Assembly (NCBI RefSeq): GCF_900114845.1 | Contig: NZ_FOUK01000003.1 | Location: forward strand, 186,001-250,000 | Length of the DNA: 64,000 bases | DNA from: Pimelobacter simplex | Lineage (GTDB): Bacteria > Actinomycetota > Actinomycetes > Propionibacteriales > Nocardioidaceae | Direction of reading: 5' to 3' | Shown: positions 1 through 7,539 of the stretch, one piece after another | How the letters are laid out: every line of letters begins with the position of its first letter | Position numbering within the stretch: the first letter of the stretch is position 1 | Notes under the pieces: generated by a model | Databases searched by the model: none | What the model saw: only the letters and a program-made list of their open reading frames with translations | What the model was told of the DNA's origin: nothing | Made by a program: the position numbers and the translations under genes

Positions 1-90
1 TTCGACCTGAGCCTGCCGCTCGAGGAGTCCCCCGAGGGCTACCGGGCGATGGACGAGCGACGGGCGATCAAGGTGATGCTGCGGCCCTGA
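1..90 (+). CDS. C-terminus of a zinc-type (MDR) alcohol dehydrogenase-like protein, partial
   Basis: The first 29 codons of the window form an open frame ending in TGA at 88-90. The tail contains GYRAMDERRAIKVMLRP, which resembles the usual end of medium-chain zinc-dependent alcohol/formaldehyde dehydrogenases, where a (G/A)YR-M-E/D-R--IK pattern precedes the last strand. Cofactor and zinc motifs lie outside the window, so the family call rests on this tail alone. The next gene on this strand starts about 90 bp later, behind its own leader. Confidence 0.5.
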   Translation, partial: FDLSLPLEESPEGYRAMDERRAIKVMLRP

Positions 91-180
91 CGCCGTCCCG
101 AGGTCGTCTCGGAGACCGTCCCCGGGGCTCCCGCGAAATCGGGGTGCGCGCTGTCGGCGGCGGGCTCTAGCGTCACCCGC

Positions 181-987
181 ATGACCCGTCTCGGCGCTGC
201 CGCCTACCTCGACCACATCCGTACCGAGTCCGCCCGGTTCGCCGACGTCCTCGCCACCTGCCCGCCCGACGCCCGGGTCCCGTCGTGCCCCGACTGGACC
301 GCCGCCGACCTCCTCGCCCACCTGGGCGGGGTCCAGGAGTTCTGGACCGGTGTGATCGCGGGCCGGCCGGCCGCGCCCACCGAGGACGACGCCGAGAGCC
401 CGGTGCCGCTGGCGTCCTACGCCGACGAGCTGGCCCGGTTCCGCGAGAACCACGCGACCTTCGTCGCCACGCTCGAATCGGCCGACCCCGCCGAGCCCGC
501 GTGGTCGTGGTCCGGCGACGACGACCAGAACGTCGCCTTCACGTTCCGCCGCCAGGCCCACGAGTCGCTGATCCACCGGCTCGACGCCGAGCTGGTGGCG
601 GGCCAGGTGACGCCGCTGCCCGCCGAGCTCGCGACCGACGGCATCCATGAGGCCCTCGACGTCATCTACGGCGGCCTGCCGGCGTGGGGCCGGTTCACGC
701 CCAGCGAGCACTACGTCGAGTACCGCACGACCGACACCGCGACGTCGGTCTGGACCCAGGTCGGCACGTTCGCGGGCACCTCGCCCGAGGGCAAGGTCTA
801 CGACGGCGAGCCCGACCAGCACGTCGTGGCCGACCCCGGTACCGCGCCGGCCCTCCTCGTCACCGGGACCGCGTCCGACCTCGACGCCTGGCTGTGGCAC
901 CGCGGCGACGACGCCGGCGTGACGATCAGCGGCGACGACGGCGTGCGCGCACTCGTGACGGGGCTGCTGGGCCAGGCGATCGACTGA
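181..987 (+). CDS. Maleylpyruvate isomerase-family mycothiol-dependent (DinB/MDMPI) protein
   Basis: 268 aa. The N-terminal half (about residues 8-140) is an MDMPI/DinB-like four-helix domain: it has the typical C-P-D-W-T-AADLLAHLGG stretch and a second metal-binding helix with QAHESLIHR, where the E-x3-H spacing matches the zinc site of mycothiol-dependent maleylpyruvate isomerase. The C-terminal half (about 150-268) fits the MDMPI C-terminal domain. Family members are soluble zinc thiol-S-transferases or isomerases using mycothiol; the substrate cannot be read here. It is monocistronic, with the start taken at the first ATG after a 90-bp gap. Confidence 0.85.
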   Translation: MTRLGAAAYLDHIRTESARFADVLATCPPDARVPSCPDWTAADLLAHLGGVQEFWTGVIAGRPAAPTEDDAESPVPLASYADELARFRENHATFVATLESADPAEPAWSWSGDDDQNVAFTFRRQAHESLIHRLDAELVAGQVTPLPAELATDGIHEALDVIYGGLPAWGRFTPSEHYVEYRTTDTATSVWTQVGTFAGTSPEGKVYDGEPDQHVVADPGTAPALLVTGTASDLDAWLWHRGDDAGVTISGDDGVRALVTGLLGQAID

Positions 988-1029
988 TCGACTGGTCGCC
1001 CGATCGACCGAGCTGTCGGGAGGGGCGGC

Positions 1030-1179
1030 TCAGACCGGGTGCGTGGTGCGCCCGGTCTGCCTGACCTGCGCGCGGCTGCTGGACCGGCCGGCCCAGTAGA
1101 CGACCCCGAAGAGGGCGCCGACGGCGAGCGCGGCGACGACCAGGACGGCGACCAGGGTGAGGATCAGCGCGAGGCTCAT
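1030..1179 (-). CDS. Small single-pass membrane protein (49 aa)
   Basis: ATG at 1179, stop at 1030, 49 aa. One hydrophobic segment spans about residues 3-30 (LILTLVAVLVVAALAVGALF), followed by a basic, polar tail (RSSSRAQVRQTGRTTHPV). No enzymatic motif. The gene is too short for most length cut-offs but has strong third-position G/C bias and fills an otherwise empty 500-bp gap. Its 3' end sits inside a hairpin. Function unknown. Confidence 0.5.
   Translation of the reverse strand: MSLALILTLVAVLVVAALAVGALFGVVYWAGRSSSRAQVRQTGRTTHPV
1031..1059. terminator. Inverted repeat between convergent genes, probable bidirectional terminator
   Basis: The arms CAGACCGGG and CCCGGTCTG are perfectly complementary (9 bp) around an 11-nt loop. 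The hairpin covers the last codons of the 49-aa minus-strand gene and lies 40 bp past the end of the plus-strand MDMPI-family gene. No U-tract follows, as is common in high-G+C actinobacteria. Confidence 0.5.
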
Positions 1180-1226
1180 GGCCTCACTCTGACATGACCT
1201 GCGTCACACCGTGCCTATGACGTGCG

Positions 1227-1373
1227 TCACATCCCGAGACCTCGAGAGCGGGTGCGGACCTCGCAGCCGCACTCCCGGTCGCACGGCAGGTAGTAGTGAC
1301 CGGCGTGCCCGCAGTAGGGGCAGGGCCGGTCGTGCGACAGGTGGTCCTGGTCGATGACGTTCGATTCGCGCAT
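1227..1373 (-). CDS. Small Cys/His-rich zinc-ribbon-like protein (48 aa)
   Basis: ATG at 1373, 48 aa. The centre carries CPYCGHAGH, then C-x3-C-x-C (CDRECGC), so five Cys and several His within 25 residues, an arrangement that suggests one structural zinc site. The N-terminus is acidic and polar, the C-terminus basic (RTRSRG). It lies divergently from the SDR gene at 1501 with about 130 bp between the starts. A longer frame continues upstream, but this ATG begins the motif-bearing part. Function unknown; it could bind nucleic acid or a protein partner. Confidence 0.5.
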   Translation of the reverse strand: MRESNVIDQDHLSHDRPCPYCGHAGHYYLPCDRECGCEVRTRSRGLGM

Positions 1374-1500
1374 GCTGTCTCCCGGTGTGCTTCCCGCTCC
1401 GATCGGTCGCGCGGGGCCCGATCTGAGCCGACCCGAGCGGCCCCGATCTCCGACCCTGGGAGGAAGACAGCGCGGTCGCACGGCGGTCAGGATGCGGGAC

Positions 1501-2349
1501 ATGAGCGAGCTGCGCGGCAAGACGTTCCTGGTGACGGGCGCGAACACGGGGATCGGCAAGGAGACGGTGCGGGCGCTGGCGGGCCGGGGCGCGCGGGTGG
1601 TGCTCGCCGGTCGCTCCGCGGAGAGGACGCGGGAGGCGATCCGCGAGATCGCCGGCGAGACCGGCAACACCGACCTCGACCACCTGCCGCTCGACCTGGG
1701 CGACCTCGCCTCGGTGCGGGCGGCGGCCGCGACCTTCCTGGCCTCCGGCGAGCGGCTCGACGTCCTGGTCAACAACGCCGGTCTCGCCGGCAAGCGGGGG
1801 ATGACCACGAGCGGCTTCGAGCTCGCCTTCGGCACCAACCACGTCGGTCCGTTCCTGCTCACCGAGCTGCTCCGCGACCACCTCGCCGCGACCGGACCGG
1901 GCCGGATCGTCAACGTCGCCAGCGCCGGTCACTACCGGGCCAAGGGCATCGACTGGGACGCCGTGCGCCGCCCGAGCGCGACCCGCACGGCGTTCGACGA
2001 GTACTGCGTGTCGAAGCTCGCCAACATCCTGCACGCGCGCGAGCTCGCCCGGCGCCTCGAGGGCACCGGCGTGACGACGTACTCGCTGCACCCGGGGGCG
2101 ATCGCCTCGGACGTGTGGCGCGAGGTCCCGTTCGGCGTGCGGCACGTCATGAAGCTGTTCATGAAGTCGACCACCGACGGCGCGCGCACGTCGCTCTACT
2201 GCGCGACCTCGCCCGAGGTCGCCCAGCAGAGCGGGCGCTACTACGACAGCGAGCGCGAGAAGGAGCCGTCGCGCGTGGTCACCGACGAGCTGGCCGCCGA
2301 GCTCTGGTCGCGCAGCGAGGCCTGGGTGGCGGAGCCCGCCGCGTCCTGA
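1501..2349 (+). CDS. SDR-family oxidoreductase, retinol-dehydrogenase-like
   Basis: 282 aa from the ATG at 1501 (an ATG at 1492 would add three residues). Classical NAD(P)-binding Rossmann enzyme: TGANTGIG near residues 11-18, NNAG near 90, a catalytic Ser in VNVASAG and YCVSK (Y-x3-K). The pattern and the long insert before YCVSK match the retinol-dehydrogenase/WW-domain-oxidoreductase-like branch of bacterial SDRs. Substrate unknown. Its last 109 bp overlap the opposite-strand DUF6670-type gene. Confidence 0.85.
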   Translation: MSELRGKTFLVTGANTGIGKETVRALAGRGARVVLAGRSAERTREAIREIAGETGNTDLDHLPLDLGDLASVRAAAATFLASGERLDVLVNNAGLAGKRGMTTSGFELAFGTNHVGPFLLTELLRDHLAATGPGRIVNVASAGHYRAKGIDWDAVRRPSATRTAFDEYCVSKLANILHARELARRLEGTGVTTYSLHPGAIASDVWREVPFGVRHVMKLFMKSTTDGARTSLYCATSPEVAQQSGRYYDSEREKEPSRVVTDELAAELWSRSEAWVAEPAAS

Positions 2350-3395
2350 CGCCGGTCGACCCACTCGAGGTAGCCGCTGCCGGTGCGCTGCTCGCCGCGC
2401 CAGGTCGTGCGGTGCCGGTAGGCCGAGACGTAGCCGGTGCCGTGCCCGTAGCGGTACGGCGCATCGACCTCGGCGTCGAGGCGCAGGATCTCGGCACCGC
2501 CGTCGCGGACCGTCCAGGACATCCGGCGCGGCACCCGCATCGGCCGGCCCGCCGGGTCGCGGCGGGGCTCGGGATCCCACTCGGTCACCTCGAACCGGAC
2601 GTCGTCGTAGACCTCGGCGGTGCCACCGCGGGTGCGCACGTGGACGAGCCGGCACGCCGTCGCGCCCCCGGCCCGGACGTCGGTGAGCAGGACCTGGGTG
2701 TCGGGGTCGAGGTTGACGATCTGGTAGGTGAAGAAGTCGAACGGCAGCTTGGCCCAGCCGGGCAGGGGGCGCCGGCGCAGTGCCTGGGGTGAGAAGCAGC
2801 GCGCGTACTCGACCGTGCCGAGACCCTCGAGCGCCTGCTCGGTCGCGCCGTGGCGCAGCGTCGCCCGGTAGGGCGCGAGCAGGCTGACGTGGTCGTAGGC
2901 CGGGCTGCGCACGAACCACGACGCCTGGTCGGTGGTGGTCAGCTCGACGTCGACCTCGAACGTCGCGTAGCGCCCGGCGACCCGGACGTGGGGGAGCTCG
3001 ACCTCGACGGTGAGGTCGTCGCCCCAGCGCAGCGGGCCGGTGTCGGGGAACGAGCACTCCGTCGCCGCGTCGTAGCCGGCGTGGTGGTGCTGGTCGGCGT
3101 GGGCGGTCGCCGACAGCACCAGCGCGGTGTTGCGGGCGTCGGGGGCGGCGATCCGGTCGTCGTCGAAGCAGGTCGTGCCGGTCGCTCCGATGAACGTCAT
3201 CGTGTTGAGGAAGCGGTAGGGCGCGGGCAGGTCGGGCAGGAAGATGCCGAAGTGGGTCCACGCCCAGCGTCGGGAGGCCAGGTGCGGCCGGAACAGGTCG
3301 GTCCGGTCGAAGGGGGTCACGGAGGCGGCGAGGCGCCGGTCGGTGCGCAGGTAGGCCGGCACGACGAGGGGCGCGGCACGGTGGAGGAGGCTCAC
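2241..3395 (-). CDS. DUF6670-type hypothetical protein, third gene of a TetR operon
   Basis: 384 aa from a GTG at 3395 whose first bases overlap the upstream stop (GTGTGAG). The protein is rich in aromatic residues and beta-strand-like sequence, with FGIFLPDLPAPYRFLNTM near residue 50 and a late GSGYLEWVDRR segment; this resembles DUF6670 proteins, a lipocalin/hydratase-like family of unknown role (family name from memory). No signal peptide. The final ~35 residues are Ser/Ala/Arg-rich and are read antisense to the conserved end of the SDR gene at 1501, so the original stop was probably lost. It is coupled to an AGPS-like flavoprotein, suggesting a lipid-related role (inference). Confidence 0.65.
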   Translation of the reverse strand: MSLLHRAAPLVVPAYLRTDRRLAASVTPFDRTDLFRPHLASRRWAWTHFGIFLPDLPAPYRFLNTMTFIGATGTTCFDDDRIAAPDARNTALVLSATAHADQHHHAGYDAATECSFPDTGPLRWGDDLTVEVELPHVRVAGRYATFEVDVELTTTDQASWFVRSPAYDHVSLLAPYRATLRHGATEQALEGLGTVEYARCFSPQALRRRPLPGWAKLPFDFFTYQIVNLDPDTQVLLTDVRAGGATACRLVHVRTRGGTAEVYDDVRFEVTEWDPEPRRDPAGRPMRVPRRMSWTVRDGGAEILRLDAEVDAPYRYGHGTGYVSAYRHRTTWRGEQRTGSGYLEWVDRRQDAAGSATQASLRDQSSAASSSVTTRDGSFSRSLS

Positions 3396-5011
3396 ACCAG
3401 CACCCCCGGGTTGAGCACGCCGGCCGGGTCGAGGGCCGCCTTGGCCGCGCGCAGCGCCTGGGCGAAGGGCTCGGGGCGCTGCTCGTCGTACCAGGGGCGG
3501 TGGTCGCGGCCCACCGCGTGGTGGTGGGTGATGGTGCCGCCGTGGGCGATGATCGCGTCGGAGACGGCGGCCTTGATCTCGTCCCACTGGGCGAGGGTGC
3601 TGCCCCAACGCCCGCCTGCGTAGATGCCGTAGTAGGGCGCCGGCCCGTCGGGGTAGACGTGGGTGAAGCGGCACGTGACGACGCCCTGGCCGCCGCAGAC
3701 CTCGGCGATCGCCCGCTGCGCGGCCGCGGTGACGGCCGCGTGGAAGGTGGGGAAGGCGTCCCACGTGCACGCCGTCTCGAAGGTCTCGACGATCATCGCG
3801 CGGCGGGCGAGGGTGTCGCGCTGGTAGGGCATCCGGATGAAGGAGGAGCGCCAGGCCTGGGAGGCGTCAGCGTCGCCCTCGGCGGTGGACGCCTCGGCGG
3901 ACCGGTCGCGGGTGGCCAGGACGGTGCCGCCGTGGTCGGCGACCAGCTCGAGGACCCGGTCGAACCAGGCGTCGACGGGGTGGTCGGCGGACTCGAAGGC
4001 GACGATGAGGAGGCCGCCGTCGACCGCGGTGCCGGCGTTGATGAGCGCCTCGGCAGGGTCGAGCAGGCGGCAGTTCGACGGGTGCAGACCGGACTGCGCG
4101 AGCGCCCGCGTGGCGGCCACCGCGGCGTCGTACGAGGCGAAGCCGGCGGTCGCGGTGCGCTGCCACACGGGCCGGTCCTGCAGGCGCATCCAGGCCTCGG
4201 TGATGACGCCGAGCGCGCCCTCGGAGCCGAGGAACAGGCGGTCGGGCGAGGGGCCCGCGCCGGACCCGGGCAGCCGTCGCGACGTGCTGGTGCCGGCCGG
4301 CGTCACCACTCGCAGCGACTCGGTGAGGTCGTCGATGTGGGTGGCGAGCGTGGCGAAGTGCCCACCGGCCCGGGTCGCGAGCCAGCCGCCGAGCGTGGAG
4401 AACTCGAACGACTGGGGGAAGTGCCGCAGGGTGAGCCCGTGGGGCTTGAGCTGGGCCTCCAGCGCGGGGCCGTAGACGCCGCCCTGGATGCGCGCCGCCC
4501 GGCTGACCGGGTCGACCTCGACGACCTGGTCGAGGTGCTCGAGGTCGAGGCTGACCGCGGGTCCCTCGAAGCGCGGCTCGACGCCGCCGACGACCGAGCT
4601 GCCGCCGCCGTACGGGACGACGGGAGTGCCGGTGCTCGTGCACCAGTCGAGGACGTCGACGACGTCCTGCTCGGTGCGCGGGCGGACCACGAGGTCGGGG
4701 ACCGGGCCGAGGTCGCCGGTCAGGTTGCGGACGACGTCGCGGAACGCCTTGCCGCGGGCGTGCCCGAGCCGGTCGACCGGGGCGTCCGAGCAGAGCGCGG
4801 CCAGCGCGGCCGGCGGGGTGATCCGTGGCTCCGGGACGCCCAGCGCGGCCGGGTCGGGCGGCGCGTGCTCGGTGAGGTCGTGGCCGGGCAGCAGTGCGGA
4901 GACCCGGCCGACCAGCTCGTCGGCCTCGGCGGGCGTCAGCTGCCCGGACTCGTCGCCCCAGCCCCACCAGGACCGGCCGGACCGATCGGGTCGCTTCGAT
5001 GGTGCCTGCAT
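3392..5011 (-). CDS. FAD-binding oxidase, alkylglycerone-phosphate synthase (AGPS)-like
   Basis: 539 aa. The PCMH-type FAD domain shows VPYGGGSSVVGGVEP near residues 140-155 and STLGGWLATRAGGHFATLATH; a C-terminal FAD-oxidase cap follows. Near the C-terminus HHHAVGRDHRPWYDEQ matches the His-rich active-site segment of alkyldihydroxyacetonephosphate synthase, the flavoenzyme that exchanges an acyl for an alkyl group in ether-lipid synthesis. Bacterial homologues include many uncharacterised oxidases, so the ether-lipid reaction is a hypothesis. ATG at 5011 overlaps the TetR stop as TGATG; the 3' end overlaps the DUF6670-type gene. Three-gene operon under the palindrome at 5678. Confidence 0.8.
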   Translation of the reverse strand: MQAPSKRPDRSGRSWWGWGDESGQLTPAEADELVGRVSALLPGHDLTEHAPPDPAALGVPEPRITPPAALAALCSDAPVDRLGHARGKAFRDVVRNLTGDLGPVPDLVVRPRTEQDVVDVLDWCTSTGTPVVPYGGGSSVVGGVEPRFEGPAVSLDLEHLDQVVEVDPVSRAARIQGGVYGPALEAQLKPHGLTLRHFPQSFEFSTLGGWLATRAGGHFATLATHIDDLTESLRVVTPAGTSTSRRLPGSGAGPSPDRLFLGSEGALGVITEAWMRLQDRPVWQRTATAGFASYDAAVAATRALAQSGLHPSNCRLLDPAEALINAGTAVDGGLLIVAFESADHPVDAWFDRVLELVADHGGTVLATRDRSAEASTAEGDADASQAWRSSFIRMPYQRDTLARRAMIVETFETACTWDAFPTFHAAVTAAAQRAIAEVCGGQGVVTCRFTHVYPDGPAPYYGIYAGGRWGSTLAQWDEIKAAVSDAIIAHGGTITHHHAVGRDHRPWYDEQRPEPFAQALRAAKAALDPAGVLNPGVLV

Positions 5012-5655
5012 CAGTGGTTCTCCTGGTCGTCGAGCGCCGGGGTGTGGGCGAGGGCGAGGAGCGCGCGGCGTCCGCGCTCGGTCATCTCGGCGGCGGAGCG
5101 GTCGGGGTGGCGCAGCCACCAGCCGACCAGCGCCGAGACGCTGCCCATCCAGATGTCGGTGAGGATCTCGAGGTCGTCGGCGTCGGTGACGGCGTCGAGG
5201 GTGGCGAGGGTGCCGACGCCGGCGCGGGCCTGCGCGGCGATCCGGAGCCGTGCCGACCGCGCGGCCTGGTGGGCCACCGAGTCGGCGGGCGGCGTCCGGT
5301 CGTTGAGCACGTTCCAGTCGTGGGGACGCGGTGCGAGGGCGGCGAAGATCGCCGCGAGGGTGCCCTCGGCGAGGGTGAGCGGCGTCCCGCCCGCGGCCAG
5401 GACGGCGTCGACGCGGTCGGCGATGGCGGTGCCGGCCCGGCTGGCGCAGGCCGCGAAGAGGGCGTCCTTGGAGCCGAAGTAGCCGAGCACCAGCTGCTTG
5501 GAGACGCCCGCACCGGCCGCGATCGCCGACAGCGAGGCGCCGGCATGGCCGTAGTGACCGAACTCGGCGGTGGCGGCGTCGAGGATGAGCTCCTCGCGCA
5601 GCGCGCGGGGGAGCCCCTTGGTTCCGGTCCGGGCGGACGGGGACGCAGGCGGCAC
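5011..5655 (-). CDS. TetR-family transcriptional regulator
   Basis: 214 aa. N-terminal TetR helix-turn-helix (about residues 18-65; ILDAATAEFGHYGHAGASL then GVSKQLVLGYFGSKDALF), then an all-helical ligand domain with W/H-rich segments. First gene of the operon with the flavoprotein and DUF6670-type gene. A 35-bp near-perfect palindrome lies 23 bp upstream of its start, so autorepression relieved by a lipid-like ligand is likely (family knowledge plus inference). Confidence 0.9.
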   Translation of the reverse strand: MPPASPSARTGTKGLPRALREELILDAATAEFGHYGHAGASLSAIAAGAGVSKQLVLGYFGSKDALFAACASRAGTAIADRVDAVLAAGGTPLTLAEGTLAAIFAALAPRPHDWNVLNDRTPPADSVAHQAARSARLRIAAQARAGVGTLATLDAVTDADDLEILTDIWMGSVSALVGWWLRHPDRSAAEMTERGRRALLALAHTPALDDQENH

Positions 5656-5677
5656 GGGTACCTCCGGGGGACGGGCG

Positions 5678-5712
5678 GGTTGACCGATCGGTAATTTACC
5701 GATCGGTCAACC
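5678..5712. promoter_or_regulatory. 35-bp palindromic TetR operator
   Basis: Left arm GGTTGACCGATCGGTAA and right arm TTACCGATCGGTCAACC are exact reverse complements (17 bp each) around one central T. It stands immediately upstream of the tetR start at 5655 in a gap facing the 3' end of the next gene, so it most likely controls only the tetR-flavoprotein operon. The inner GACCGATCGGT core resembles many TetR half-sites. Confidence 0.85.
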
Positions 5713-5760
5713 TACGTCAACCCCGATCGCGCACCGGTGCGCAGATCGTCGATCGACAGG

Positions 5761-6171
5761 TCAGGCGGAGACCGCGACCAGCACCACGAGGCCCACCAGC
5801 ACCGCGAGGATGCCGCCCAGCACGAGCAGCAGCGCGAGCAGCCCGGGGGTGCGCTGCTTCTCGAAGCCGATCCGCCCGCCGATGAAGGTCAGCGCCGGCG
5901 CGGCGTAGAACACGTCGACGGTCTGCCCCGGTGCCACCTGGAACTGCTGCTGGGCGTGCCCGTAGCGCCACATCCACTGGGCGTAGCCCGCGACCTGGTG
6001 CACCCCCGGCACGACCGGGTAGACGTTCTGGCCGTACTTCGCCGCGACCGGGTAGCCGTCGAGCTGGATGCTCGGCGTGATCATGCTGAGCATGAAGTTC
6101 CCCTGCACGGTCAGCCGCAGGTACCCCGGCGGCGGAGGGGGCGGTGGCGGCGGTGGCGGCTGCTGGCTCAT
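5761..6171 (-). CDS. Proline-rich hypothetical protein with C-terminal membrane anchor
   Basis: 136 aa. The N-terminus is MSQQ followed by eleven consecutive prolines, then a beta-rich domain (about 16-100: YLRLTVQGN, VYPVVPGVHQV, VDVFYAAP) reminiscent of PEGA-like or surface adhesive folds, and one transmembrane helix at about 112-134 (LLALLLVLGGILAVLVGLVV). The proline run is encoded by a GGC/GGT-rich stretch at 6127-6160. The polyproline arm and tail anchor suggest an envelope-associated interaction protein; function unknown. Confidence 0.65.
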   Translation of the reverse strand: MSQQPPPPPPPPPPPGYLRLTVQGNFMLSMITPSIQLDGYPVAAKYGQNVYPVVPGVHQVAGYAQWMWRYGHAQQQFQVAPGQTVDVFYAAPALTFIGGRIGFEKQRTPGLLALLLVLGGILAVLVGLVVLVAVSA

Positions 6172-6214
6172 GGGCTCACCCTAGGAGCCCCCTCGGCGGC
6201 TCTAGGCTGACGAC

Positions 6215-6673
6215 GTGCCGCTCTCGCCCCGCCTCGCCGCTGCCGGACGTCGCACGTCGGGGCTCGGCCTCGCGGCCGCGGGCGCCCTGCACCTCCTCTG
6301 GGCCACCGGCAGCCCCTGGCCGGCGCGCTCGCGCGACACCCTCGCGGACGCGGTCACCGGCTCCCCGGCGGGCCTCCCGCCCGCTCCGCTCACCGCGGCC
6401 GTCGGCGCGGGTCTGCTCGTCGCCGCCGCCGGGACGGCGACCACGGTGGCGCCGCGGGTCCAGGACGTCGTGCGGGGCGTGGTCGGCACCGGCCTGCTGG
6501 CCCGGGCCGCGCTGGGCGGGCGCCGCACCACCGTGCTGCTCGGGATGCCGGCCCCGTCCGCGACCTTCGTGCGTCTCGACGCCCGGGTGTACCGGCCGCT
6601 GGTCGCGGTGCTCGGTGCCGCGGTGCTGGCCGGGATCGAGTCCGCCCCTACGCGCCGGGCGCCGCGGGCCTGA
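6215..6673 (+). CDS. DUF3995-type membrane protein
   Basis: 152 aa from GTG at 6215. Four hydrophobic segments (about 15-30, 60-78, 84-100, 128-142). The N-terminal GALHLLWATGSPWP matches the signature of DUF3995 integral membrane proteins, whose function is unknown. It overlaps the convergent hydrolase gene by 26 bp. Confidence 0.7.
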   Translation: MPLSPRLAAAGRRTSGLGLAAAGALHLLWATGSPWPARSRDTLADAVTGSPAGLPPAPLTAAVGAGLLVAAAGTATTVAPRVQDVVRGVVGTGLLARAALGGRRTTVLLGMPAPSATFVRLDARVYRPLVAVLGAAVLAGIESAPTRRAPRA

Positions 6674-7478
6674 CCAGCCTGCGGAGCGCCTCCCAGGCGG
6701 CGGCGCCGAGCCGGCGGTCGGCGGCCTCGGTGCCGCCGCGGGCCATCCGCTGGCCGGCAGTGACGACCTCCTCGCCGGGCAGGACCGCGCGGTGCCCGGC
6801 GGCCCGGTCGGCGACGAGCGTGGTCGGCAGGCCGTGCGCGGCCCGGCGCAGGACGATCTCCTCGGCCTGCTCGCGGGCGGGCCAGACCTGGTCGTCGTCG
6901 CCGGCGACGAGGAGGACCTCGGGGATCCGCTCGACCGGCAGGGTCGCCGCTGCCACGGCCGCGGGGTCGGCGGCGCGCGAGGCTCGGTACAGCCCGGCGT
7001 AGGCGGGCGGGTCGGTCTCGGGCACCCAGTTGTCGTCGTACCGGACGTGAGGGAGGGGCTCGCCGGCGAGCGTCCAGTGCGCGGTCTGCCGGCCGGTGGC
7101 GGTGGTGCCGGCCCATATCACGTCGGTCGGGGCGAAGGCGGCGACCGCGGCGACCGGCGCGCCGGTGAGCGAGGCGGTCGCGAGCGCGGCCTCGGCGCCG
7201 TACGAGAGGCCGACCAGGACGACGCGGTCGCACTCGGCGGCCAGCGCGTCGACGCGCGCGGCGAACATCTCGAGCGGGATCTCCCAGGGGCCGTCGTGCT
7301 GTCCCGGGCCGCCGAACCACTGGATCGACTCGGCGAGCACGCCCTCCTGGGCCAGGAGCCGGGCCCGCTGCTCGTCGACGCGGCCGCTGGAGCCGCCGAG
7401 CACGAGGGCGCCGACGCCGTGGTGCGCCCCGGGCGTCCAGCGGACGCCGGCAGGGTCGCTCAGCTCGGTTCGGCGCAC
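6648..7478 (-). CDS. Alpha/beta hydrolase, BAAT/acyl-CoA thioester hydrolase C-terminal type
   Basis: 276 aa. An alpha/beta-hydrolase core with nucleophile elbow GLSYGAE near residue 95, a probable acid in VAGDDDQVWP and a catalytic His in the RAAGHRAVLP segment. The sequence between the elbow and the acid, including NWVPETDPPAYAGLY, is typical of the BAAT C-terminal (dienelactone-hydrolase-like) family, which cleaves or transfers acyl groups from thioesters. Substrate unknown. Divergent from a TetR gene with an operator between them, so it may belong to that regulator's targets. Confidence 0.75.
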   Translation of the reverse strand: MRRTELSDPAGVRWTPGAHHGVGALVLGGSSGRVDEQRARLLAQEGVLAESIQWFGGPGQHDGPWEIPLEMFAARVDALAAECDRVVLVGLSYGAEAALATASLTGAPVAAVAAFAPTDVIWAGTTATGRQTAHWTLAGEPLPHVRYDDNWVPETDPPAYAGLYRASRAADPAAVAAATLPVERIPEVLLVAGDDDQVWPAREQAEEIVLRRAAHGLPTTLVADRAAGHRAVLPGEEVVTAGQRMARGGTEAADRRLGAAAWEALRRLVRPAAPGA

Positions 7479-7498
7479 GGCCCGACCCTACCCATGCC

Positions 7499-7523
7499 GT
7501 TAATGGCAGTTTCTGCCACTAAC
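7499..7523. promoter_or_regulatory. 25-bp dyad, probable TetR operator
   Basis: GTTAaTGGCAG and CTGCCAcTAAC form 11-bp arms with one mismatched pair around TTT. The site lies 17 bp upstream of the tetR start at 7540 and 21 bp from the divergent hydrolase start at 7478, so it could control both genes. Confidence 0.75.
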
Positions 7524-7539
7524 GGAGTACGCTGGAACC

